Shown in pieces: positions 21,501-33,500 of a stretch of DNA of 64,000 nucleotides (position 1 is the stretch's first letter; each line of letters opens with the position of its first letter). Under the pieces are notes generated by a model. That model ran no database searches. It had not been told where the DNA came from and saw only the letters and a list, made by a program, of their open reading frames with translations. The stretch is from Yponomeuta sedellus (lineage: Eukaryota; Arthropoda; Insecta; Lepidoptera; Yponomeutidae). Location of the stretch: the NCBI GenBank assembly GCA_934045075.1, contig OW203749.1:4084304-4148303 (forward strand), in the 5' to 3' direction. The position numbers and the translations under genes are program-made.

Positions 21501-24500
21501 AAGTATAATGAATAAAACCAATTTGATTACAAAAGAATCGCTCGTAGCCCCGGCTGCCTGAGTGATCTTAAACGATCACGTAGGTTAAGCAACACAGGGC
21601 GCGTTCAGTGCATGCATGGGTGACTGTCTATGACTAACGCTAGTGGCATTTTTCCGGGCGGTTCCGTGCTTCGCAAGGCACGTTAAGCAGTCGGTGCCGG
21701 CTGCCGTTGATAAATGGCAGCCGTTAAGTCAAGTTAAAGTCAGAGGCCTTAGGGCTGCTTGAAACCTTCTGACAGTAACACCAGCCTTGCAAGCCTACAC
21801 CAATCCGGACTTGGCCCTTGTGGTGGAGTATGGCCCCTATACCTTCCTCAGGGACTCCTCCCTAAGGACGGGTCTCTACCCGTGCTCTGCGGAGACATAA
21901 TATAAACGGGTTGATGAAGATGACGGGTTGATGACGCTTAGCTACTTTGGACAAAAATATAGCTACGAAATTATTGGTCCACCAATCCCGACTTGGCCCC
22001 CGTGGTGGAGTATACCCTCAGGGAAGAGACCCGTGCCGCTCGGTGAGGACATAATGGCTTGATGAATATGATGATTATGAATGAATGTTCTTATTTTAAT
22101 TAGACTTCGCCCCCTCAGCGCCGCCCCCCGCCCCCGCCCCGGCCCCGCAGCCGGCCGGGGACTTCCCCTCGGCCTCCCTCTTCGGGGCTCCGACCGCTCC
22201 AGCTGTGGTCAAGAGCCCAATCAACCTGCTCTACGAGAACTACCCCGGACTGGTGTTCCACTGCACCTTCGGTGACGGGACCCCTCTAGACACGGCTACT
22301 CGTGAGTATATTTCACTTGAATTGTACTTTAGTGTTCAAAGAATATTGTGAAGAACTCTGCTTTAGGCGGGAACAATGTCATAAAATTTTAATATTAAAC
22401 ATTCACTCTCATAACACTTTATCACTCACACTACTTCACTCACATACACACTGAAACTCGTTCACTGACGTAATTTTATTGGAAAGTACTGTACGGAGGC
22501 CTAAATTGTTAGCCTACTAGCAGAGTGTGGATGATAATAGTAAAACGCTAGAATTGTACAGTGCTACACAAGAAATAAGTCTTACGAATGTACCTGCGCA
22601 GATGACCAAATTTTGGATGTGCGGTAAGTTGATCGACCAATCAGATAGTTTCATTTTATGGCAGGTCGCGCGTCTTTGTTGCTATTGGTTGATTCAACGT
22701 CATCGATGCAGGTGACTATTAGTTTGGCAATATTAGCGTGAGCGAAATAGGTAGTGCTACTGCGGCAATCAATTCTGCACCTTAACCGTATCGGTTAAAG
22801 ATCATGTTGAATGTACTTATAGCTTCGGGTACTTTCGTTACACTTCTTCCTAGTCTGCGCGATCGAAGATTCCCGAAGGGACTTTTATGATGTGTAGTAC
22901 TGTACGAGTAGCTCGGTTGATTTATTTTCTGCAAGTGTCACATGTCAACAAACAATTGTATGGAATCAGGCGTTACTTTGCGGATATCCATAACAGCATT
23001 AAAATGTGAAAATTACTTTGCTAAATTCCGCTAAAAATCCCACAAGCACCATCTTCATCTTCAGGCTATATAAGTCCACTGCTGCACATAGCCCTCCCCA
23101 AATGAGCGCATGGTTGTGCCATCATTAGGGGGTAATGCCCATAATCCCCACGCTGGGCATGCGGATTGGGGATCGCAGTTCGGTGGAATTGTACTGCAGG
23201 GGGCGCTGCTGCCCACCCCCCGGTTTCAGTCCCTTAGTCGCCTTTTTTGACACCCGCGGGAAGAATTTGAATTTGACAAGCACCATGCGGCTAGTTAATG
23301 CACCGCCCTCCCTCCCACTTATTCAAGCAGAAGCAAGACACGAACACACCACCACCGACACTAATACTTGTGTAAAAAAATTCGCGACGCGTCTCGCTTC
23401 TAACACGAGGCATCCTCACTTGTGTGTCACGTGTGAGTGAGTATGACAGCTTTGATTGCGGATGTGTTTTCTTCTTCTTCTTCAGGCTATATTAGTCCAC
23501 TGCTGGACACAGCCCTCCCCTAATGATCGCCATAGCGCAAGGTTGTGCCATCATTGGGGGGTAATACCCATAATCCCCACGCTGGGCATGCGGGTTAGGG
23601 ATCGCAGATTGGTGGAATTGTACTGCAGGGGGCGCTGCTGCCCACCCCCCGGCTTGTGTCGCTTAGTCGCCTTTTACGACACCCGCGGGAAGAATTTGGG
23701 TTGGTGCTATTCTCTAGGCCGACACCACACAGAACCCCAGCCCGTAACACTATTATTGATCCCATGTGATAATCAAATTACATTACAGTCAGCACAAATG
23801 TGTTTTACAGGTATTTTAATTTTGTTCCAGCCCCGATGCAACTGAGTCACAGCATGCGGTTCAAAGTGGTGTGTCAGATCAAGGAGCAAACTTTCGAGGG
23901 ATATGGTGAGTTAGTTACCAAGGGCGGTCGCAGGTTGACGACTTGGTTTTATAGTGATCATATTTAAAAACCTATTTAGAGGCTAAAAATTTCACCCATG
24001 CCGGGGTTCGAACCCGCAACCTCTGGCTATCCGTACCAGCGCTCTACCAATTGAGCCAATGGGCGACTCACGGCATCAGTGAAAGGATGATGGGCACAAA
24101 TGTATGGAACCTGGTCCTGGCACCAATCGGAATGAGTAATACGTCGTTGGAAAGGTATTTTTTTGTAGAATAAGAATAATCGAAGCGCTAGTCCCGATTT
24201 TCTGTCCAATTTGAGTAATCATACGTTAAAAGTTTTTTTTTATTAATTTTTTTTTCTGTTGTTTTAATTCTTTTTGATATTTTTTCGACATTGTATATCG
24301 ATTTTAATTACAAATGATCAGCATTGATTATTATATTATCATTGTTTGTTTATTATCGAAGTAAATAAAACAAGTTCAGAGTAAGTTTTATCGTTTAATG
24401 TGTTTCATCCATGATAATGTTATTTAAAAATAGTGCTGGTTCAGTAAAGCCTTGATGTCTAGCATATCCTAAATACCACACAATAGATATAATATGCGCA

Positions 24501-27500
24501 CAGGAACCTATCGTGCGGCGTCCTGTCAAACATGTGCAATAATGTTGTAATATGTTTCTACTATTTCTGTCTAATATTATATAGCAAAAATATTGTTTTG
24601 ATCGTACATGTCGGGACTGTATGCGTGCACGCAACAGCCACGCATCTTCGTGGATCCCATATTCATGGATATCCTCCAAAGCAGCTTCTCTATAAGTTTC
24701 TATAAGATATAAGCCGTTGTTGAGGTGCTCGCTGCAATATGATTTTGCCAGTTTTAACTGATATGTCCCCAATGACAGCAAAATCACGTCCTGTTCCCTC
24801 AATCGTGGAAAGTCTTGAATGTCATTTGCTTCCAATCTCTGGAAATTGGCTCTTCTGTTGTTTAATCTTTTTGCTTCTACATAATCATATAACACGTTTG
24901 GGGTTTGCCTTCTTTCAACAATTTTTTGTAAAAAAGCTTCTGCGTGTTGGCTATCGACAATAGGCCTGTGGAAGTGATTTGTAATTGCTGCTGCAATCAT
25001 AAAATCCCCGAACATATTAGGCATTGTGTTATTAAAATATTTTTGGCGCAACAGCTTGAAATCTCTTTTGAAACGCCCGTTAACCACTTCCACTACCCAT
25101 CGGCACATTGTCACCAGCCGGGAATCATTTGCTTGAGAAGTCGTGAGCTGCGACTCTTCCCGGTTCTTCGTCGGGGGGACGTGAAATTCGTAGCCACATG
25201 CTTCTATATGCTGCAGACTATCCCTGAACCCGCGGTCCAAAATAAATACGTCATTCGGCTGAAGCAATATATGAAGGGGATTTTCCTCGTCAGTCATTAA
25301 GTCGCTCATTATCTGCGCATCAGTTTTTGTTGCAGCGTATGGTCCTTTAACATCTATAATGTATCCGTCAGTGGTTACGATTAAAAATGGTTTCAACAAG
25401 TTTTGGAACTTGTGTAAACTGTAGGATTGCCTCTGAAACAAAAAGTTTGAACTCTTGTATATATAAATATACGTACCATCGCAAATAATAATGGCTTTAT
25501 TGTTGTCTTCATTTCCATACAGTGCTTTTGGAATCCTCAAGTTTCTCTCCAATATATCTTCTCTATTCATGTGATCCACTCCCAAGTGTCGCACAACGTA
25601 GTCAGTGCTAAGACACTCTCGTGCGATGGCCAACTTTTCTCCGAGACATGTTAAACAACGTCGCAAGTCTCGCGTTGGGTTCTCCTGTGCGTAGTTTCGT
25701 TAGTAAAATGCCCAAAGTGGTTCTGGGATCTGCACTTCTATTTCTTAATAATGGATTTTGCTCTAAGATGGCATTAAATTCATCATTAGTACGTCCAGTC
25801 CAAAAGTGCATTTCTTCTTCATTCATGCCTCGCTCGCTAAAACGTAATCTGGGTGAGTTTAAGGCATTTCGCATTAGGTCACAAACATCCCTGAAGTGGG
25901 CAGCCGTAAAGTCATGGGAAATGTTGCAATGTTGGGGCAAATCATCCCAATCATTCCCATTAAGGTGATCTTGACATACTCTGGCACTGTCGGGGATATA
26001 CAATTTATGTTGAGAAAATACGTGGATTTTAACAACATTTGGAATTCGATGGCGGGTTTCATTAGCGCAGCCATGAAAGATACAATGCGTCGCGGTATTA
26101 GGTGCTCTCATATATTCAGGAATATGAAGCATTTCTTCTAATTGCGGTTGTAGTTGTTCTTGCGGTTGTAGTTGTTCTTGCGGTTCTGCTTGTTCTTGCG
26201 GCTCCGGCTCGGGTTGAGGGTTTGCATGACCTCTAGTCGCATTTTCGGCTCTTTGCCAGCATCGGTAACATACTCTTCGGGTGTTGTCAAACACGACCTG
26301 AAAATGATATATGAAAATGTAAGGAAAAGAAAAACAACTTTGGTTTCCGAAAAATACCTAACAAAATAACGCATTGGGGGTCATTTGTGGGAGGGATTTG
26401 TTTTTCTGTCAGAAGGTGTGCGAATCGTCAAATATATGCCACAGATTCACAGATTTCTCAGAGATCTGGTTGCGGTTTTCTGTAGTTGTGTGTACGAAAA
26501 CAAGGCATACACACAACCACACAAAACCGCAACCACAGTAATTGGTTGTGGTTTTGTGTAGGCCTTGTTTTGGTGGTAAATACATCGTGGAAGACGTAAA
26601 AGTGAAAAAGGAATCACTTGAATGTTCTTTAAGCGACCAGAATCACTTATCAATCGGTTTTCACTTTTACGTCTTCGTTACCTCATTTACTACTAGAATA
26701 GATCTGGGATGCAGTTGTACATGATTTCAATTGGTTTCCTTTTATATCGAAGGTTCAGTGAGGATCGAGTGGAAAAAAAAAGTGCAATAGGTACAAACCT
26801 CCAGAGCAGCGTTTTCTCGTATAAATGTTACTAGCTCCACGTGTGTTCTTGTCAAGGCTTCCGACAGAACGCGTACTTGATATCTGCCTCGGTATAGCCC
26901 TCTTCGGCACATTACACAGTTACGGTAACGTTCCATTGCAACGAAACAATCCAATCGTTAAGCACCCAAGTCCAATATAAAGCCACGGTCAACAAATAAA
27001 ACGGGTAACAGAGTCCAAAATGATGCCAAGGTCAAAGTCGATGTGAACAATGAGGAGCGTAATAACGTAGCACTTAACACAATATCAGCAAACGACTGAC
27101 TACCTGCGCAAGCGGCCAAGCGTTCCTCACCGTAACATACCTGCCCCCGCGCCGTGTCCCGGAGCGCGAGAGGGGTCAAAATCGAATTCCAGCGTTACCC
27201 GTGACCGTGAGTGGGAGAGAGAGCGCAATGTCGCTGTCTCGCTCTAATGATTTATGACAGAGTATGCATAGATGTGATTTTCGTAAAAATCATGAGCATC
27301 GGTTGAGTTAAACCAGAGATATGAATTTTTCTAATTTCTATTTAAAGCAAAAAATGGTACTTTCCGACGAGCATATTTCAAAATGGACAATTCATACGGA
27401 TTCGTCTTCATAGAATTTATTTTTTCACTTGAAAAGAGCTATCCAACGACATATGACTCATCTTGATTGGACATAAGGACCAAAACGCCCATCATCCTTT

Positions 27501-30500
27501 CGAACCTCTTTACAATATTCTCTGTATTACGTACAGGCAGCGACATCTGACTTAAACAAATTGCATTACTTACAGCCCCGACCACCTACTTTGCAGTTAG
27601 GTTTAACATCGGAACGATATCACTGTACCCACATGATTACACTATTTTTATTTTTAATGCACTAACCCGTGCTAAGGAACAAATTTAAAAACCTATTTAG
27701 AGGCTAAAAATTTCACCCATGCCGGGGTTCGAACCCCCAACCTCTGGCTATCCGTACCAGCGCTCTACCAATTGAGCCAATGGGCGATCATATTGTTCAC
27801 GAACACGTTCGCATAAGGAAGGAGATCCGGCGGCGTCGATGTGGACCAAGCTATGGTGCATTTTTCTATGAAGCTATATTTTGACAACTACTGAAACGTG
27901 TACAAATACCTATATTAAATAATAAAAACCCAATAACCAACTGTTCCTAATATATTTACATAATATTCAACAGTTATACTGGTGTTGGGTAACTTAAACG
28001 TTCTCACAAAGAACTTATTGAATGAATGAATGCATGAAGGAATGAAATAATGAATGAAAAGTTATTAAAAGTTGTTAAAGTTATAGTGTGACGACCTCTG
28101 TGGCGTAGCGGTAGCGCGTCTGCCTACCATGCAAGAGGTCCCGGGTTCGAATCCCGGCTGGGAACAAAAAAGAAACCCCAGGTCTTGGATGTTTACATGT
28201 TTGTGTTGTCGTTGTTTCTGGTTCCCACGACACAGGGTATCCTAGTGTGGGGTCAGAAGCAATGTATGTGCCAGTATGTAAATGTTATGTTATTATTTAT
28301 CTAATCTAAATATAATCTGTTTGTCATGTTATGGCAGTCGTTAAGCCACGTCAGAGGCCCTATGGGCGGCTTGAAAACTTCTGACAGTAAGGCCCGCCAC
28401 TGTCTTACAATCCTCCACCAACTCGGACTTGGCCCCCGTGGTGGAGTATGGCCTAACCTTCCTGCGATGCAGGAAGAGACCCGTGCCCAAGCAATGGGTA
28501 CATACAAAGCGTTGATATCAATCCGTTTGTGATGTGCCGGTGGAGCTAGAAGTGATGACCAAATAACGAAGACCCCCCGCCGGCAGGCTCCTCCAAGAAG
28601 CTCGCGAAGCTGGCGGCGGCGCGCGCGGCTCTCGCGACGCTGGACGAGGGCCGCGCCGAAGCCTCGCCCATAGTTTGCAGCCCTCGCTCGCAGGACGTGC
28701 TGCCGCAGACGCTAGCCGATTACGTCTCCAAGTGAGTGGAACTGTAGCTGTAAAGAAATTCTGGCACTGCATACACTTTTTAGAAAATTTCTAGTGCCAA
28801 ATGCCGACGCTTTCTAGGCAAATTCTAGCGCCGCATACTGGCTCTTACTAGCGACTGTGGCGTCGCTTGCCGACTCTTACTGGTGATATTCTAGCGCCGC
28901 ATGCCGACTCTTACTAGCGACATTCTAGCGCCGCATGCCGACTCTTACAGGCGACATTCTAGCGCCGCATGCAGACTTTCTAGCAACGTACTAGCCCCAC
29001 ATGCTTACTCTTACTGGCGACATTCTAGCGCCGCATGCAGACTGTTTCTGGCAACGTACTAGCGCCGCATACTGACTCTTACTGGCGACATTCTAGCGCC
29101 GCATGCAGACTCTTTCTAGCAACGTACTAATGCCGCATGCTAACTCTTACTAGTGACATTCTAGCGCCGCATGCCGACTCTTATTAGCAACGTACTAGCG
29201 CCGCATGCTGACTCTTACTGGCGACATTCTAGCGCCGCATGCTGACTCTTACTAGCGACATTCTAGCGCCGCATGCCGACTCTTACTAGCAACGTACTAG
29301 CGCCGCATGCCGACTCTTACTGGCTACGTACTAGCGCCGCATGTCGACTCTTACTAGCAACGTACTAGCGCCGCAGGCTGACTCTTACTAGCGACATTCT
29401 AGCGCCGCCTACCAACTCTTACTAGCGACATTCAAGCGCTGCATGCCGGCCTCTTCTAGCGACATTCTAGCGCTGCGTGCCAACTCTTACTAGCGATATT
29501 CTAGCGCCGCCTACCAACTCTTACTAGCGACATTCTAGCGCTGCATGCCAACTCTTACTAGCAACGTACTAGCGCCGCATGCCGACTCTTACTGGCTACG
29601 TACTAGCGCCGCATGTCGACTCTTACTAGCAACGTACTAGCGCCGCAGGCTGACTCTTACTAGCGACATTCTAGCGCCGCCTACCAACTCTTACTAGCGA
29701 CATTCAAGCGCTGCATGCCGGCCTCTTCTAGCGATATTCTAGCGCCGCCTACCAACTCTTACTAGCGACATTCTAGCGCTGCATGCCAACTCTTACTAGC
29801 GATATTCTAGCGCCGCCTACAAACTCTTACTAGCGACATTCTAGCGCTGCATGCCGACTCCTTCTGGCGACATTCTAGCGCTGCATGCCGACTCCTTCTA
29901 GCAACATTCTAGCGCCGCATGCAGACTCTTACTAGCGACATTCTAGCGCTGCATGCCGACTCCTTCTAGCAACATTCTAGCGCCGCATGCAGACTCTTAC
30001 TAGCGACATTCTGGGGCTACATGCCGACTCCTTCTAGCGACATTCTAGCGCCGTGTGCCGACTCTTACTAGCGACATTCTAGCGCCTACATTCTACAATG
30101 ACTTGTCGCCTTAAGCGGAGTCTCCAGTGACATTCCAGTGCTGTCTATCCCTACCGAAGTCATAAGTGATACACCAAAAAATCTGGCTAAATTGACTATT
30201 GATTGTCGTCAAAGGCTATTTTTACTGCGACTTCGCAGGCTGGTGAATGAGAGATTCAACGAGCTGATGCGAGATGACGTGGTGCACGCCAAGCGGAAGG
30301 TCCTGGCCGGCATCGTCATCACCATAGACAACCAGATCGAGGGGGCCAAGGTGAGAGGTTTGCTGTGTGGTGTCGGCCTAGAGAATAGCACCGACCCAAT
30401 TCATTCCGCGGGTGTCGTAAAAGGCGACTAAGGGACACAAACCGGGGGGTGGGCAGCAGCGCCCCCTGCAGTACAATTCCGCCGAACTGCGATCCCCAAC

Positions 30501-33500
30501 CCGCATGCCCAGCGTGGGCATTATGGGCGTTACCCCCTATGATAGCACAACGTGGCGCTCTTTAGGGGAGGGCTGTGACGAGTATAGCCTGACGACGACG
30601 AAGACGAAGGTGAGAGGAGTCACTTAGACAACATACTTAAACACTTAATTGTACATTAAAATGTAAATTACTCAGATTTTGTTTGTCCTTAACATAACAT
30701 AACATTTCATATACAAGCACATTGCTTCTGGCCCCACACTAGGATACACTGTCTCGTGGGGACCAGAAACAACGACATCACAAACATTTAAACATCCAAG
30801 ACCTGGGGTCTTTTTTGTCTCCAGCCGGGAAGCTTGTATTCAGACACTCACACATTCACACACTCTATCTCACATATCACACACATTGTACGAATAATAT
30901 GAATAACATGTGTAATGCAACATTGTAATAAAATAATTAAATTTTGCAATGGGGAGGTAGTGCCATACAATTTTAAAACTAGTTAGGACATAAGGTAGTT
31001 AACATAACATTTACATACAGGCACATACATTGCTTCTGGCCCCACACTAGGATACCCTGTCTCGTGGGGACCAGAAACAACGACATCACAAACATGTAAA
31101 CATCCAAGACCTGGGGTCTTTTTTGTCTCCAGCCGGGATTCTTGTATTCAGACACTCACACATTCACACACTATCTCACACATCACACACATCACACACA
31201 TTGTACGAATAACACGAATAACATGTACAATGCAACATTGTAATAAAATAATTAAATTTTGCAATGGGGAGGTAGTGCCATACAATTTTAAAACTAGTTA
31301 GGACATACGGTAGTTAACATAACATTTACATACAGGCACATACATTGCTTCTGGCCCCACACTAGGATACCCTGTCTCGTGGGGACCAGAAACAACGACA
31401 TCACAAACATGTAAACATCCAAGACCTGGGGTCTTTTTTGTCTCCAGCCGGGATTCTTGTATTCAGACACTCACACATTCACACACTATCTCACACATCA
31501 CACACATCACACACATTGTACGAATAACACGAATAACATGTACAATGCAACATTGTAATAAAATAATTAAATTTTGCAATGGGGAGGTAGTGCCATACAA
31601 TTTTTAAACTAGTTAGGACATAAGGTAGTTAACATAACATTTACATACAGGCACATACATTGCTTCTGGCCCCACACTAGGATACCCTGTCTCGTGGGAA
31701 CCAGAAACAACGACATCACAAACATGTAAACATCCAAGACCTCGGGTTTTTTTTTTGTTCTCAACCGGGGATCGAACCCAGTCGAGCACAGGGCTTCTGT
31801 CAGGCAGTGAATGGATTTTAATGAAACCATACAATAATATAGCTTATACAAAAGAATAAACACAAAGGCTACAATTTATAAAGATAATCTAAAAATAATG
31901 TAAAACTTTTGAAATGCGACCTAATAATTATTTATGTGATAATTTTAATGTTTTAATGTAAGTTCTTTACTGCGCCAAGCTTATTTAAGCTACTCGAAAT
32001 ACTAATCCTGCGCAGACGAATTCGCGGGCACCAGCTAGTTTATTATATTTACTTGTATCACCACTTACCGTCCATCATTACAGGTATCTTATGCGATAGA
32101 GTTGTAGTGTTCTAAAAGCTTTATAAATAATAAAATTGGAACGACTTTAATTTTGTGCTTTCCTTGTACTGTTTTATTTTAATATTGGCCTTATTGCATC
32201 TACTTAATGAGATGATTTATATAGCGTCCAGTGGTATCTTCACTCACACTAGATGGGTGAAGGGACCACTCCGACGCTGTAGTGCCTGGGACATGGTTTT
32301 ATAGATGGTGTAGGCTTGCCCAGCACCTATACCATTCTGACAGCTTAGCCGGCCTAGCCCACAGGAAAGACTAGTCAATACGTGCGGAGCCAACCAAGCC
32401 GCGGGTTTCCTCACGATGTTTTCCTTCACCGTTAGCGTGTGGTATTGCGATTGCAAATTCGCAAATGTACGTAACTTTGAAATGACTGTTTTATTTTATA
32501 TTTATTAAAAATACAGAAAACTAGATTAAAAACGGGATAAGCAGGTAAAAATAGTCAGGTCTAGTCAAGATGTGAAGTAGTAATGATGAAAATGAAAATC
32601 TCGATTGTGTGTGACGTAATTTTAAATATTTGATAATGATAGTGAGAAAAAGAATTTATAAAAAAATGGTGTATAGAGCTTTGCACTGTTACAGAGTTAC
32701 AGATATTTCAAGTCAGTTGTGCGCGCGGCCCTATGTGTGGGTAGGGTTACCATATATAAATAGAGGGATGCCTGTCTATGGTACCTAAAATGCCTGATTT
32801 TTCAGAAAAATGCCTGTCTAAAGCAAAACGCTGTAAGTAAAAGCCAACAGATAATAATAAAGAAGGATGTTTATTACTGATATTTGTCAGATGACATTAT
32901 TTTTTTTAATAGTTCTTTCTTTTCTAATACATAAACGTAAAAATCTTCACAAGATACAGTTTTGTAATTTTCCTGAGTAATCAATATTGCTTTTACTGAT
33001 TCAATTGTCAGCCGATTTCTTTCTTTACTCCACTGGACGTTGACGAGAGAAAACATACGTTCTACGTTTGCATTGTGTGCCAAAATAGAGAACACAAACT
33101 GGCAGATTTTTACGAATTCTGTAATTTCACCAAACCATTCCCTACTTTTGAGAAAATTGCACTACTGCGTAGTTAAGCTTTCAGAAAAAAATACGTTATC
33201 TGAACTTCTACAATATTCTTTTATTCGACAGTCGCGCGCGAGCGTGAAATTTTTAAAAATGCCTGTCTCAAACCAATGCCGGCCGCACGCCTGTCTAAAC
33301 CTTAAAATGCCTGTCAAATGCGGCAAACGCCTGTCATATGGTAACCCTATGTGTGGGTAAACCTTGTACATATACAGTAACTTTGTGACTTTGTGTGCGT
33401 GACAAGAGGTACAGCCGGGTACAAAATACAAATACAGTTATTTAAACAAATTTGAAACAAAAAGGTATAACTCTGTTTTTAAGGTCTTTGCAACTTGTAT

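Larger units (their letters stand above)
24085..27497 (-). mobile_element. Spy-type DNA transposon, 3413 bp
   Basis: Perfect 11-bp termini GGATGATGGGC / GCCCATCATCC, with imperfect subterminal similarity (TCGTTGGA blocks). The element sits exactly between GTGAAA and TTTCGAAC of a SINE A. Empty copies of that site at 16885, 42090 and 57915 read GAAATTTCGAAC, so no target base was duplicated or lost. Insertion between AAA and TTT without duplication is the published hallmark of the Spy group (related to PIF/Harbinger, ISL2EU and IS5). It carries a two-exon transposase on the minus strand. Confidence 0.88.

Noticed and set aside
28090..28165. tRNA gene candidate (similar heads at 44880, 50950, 55380, 56700 and family A sites)
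   Set aside because: Each head is fused to the same long tail and recurs many times, the anticodon stems have mismatches or lack U33, and several are truncated. They are SINE heads.
28790..30090. Regular ~34-bp repeats resembling a CRISPR array
   Set aside because: Units abut without unique spacers, the array is in an intron of an animal gene and no cas genes exist. It is a minisatellite.
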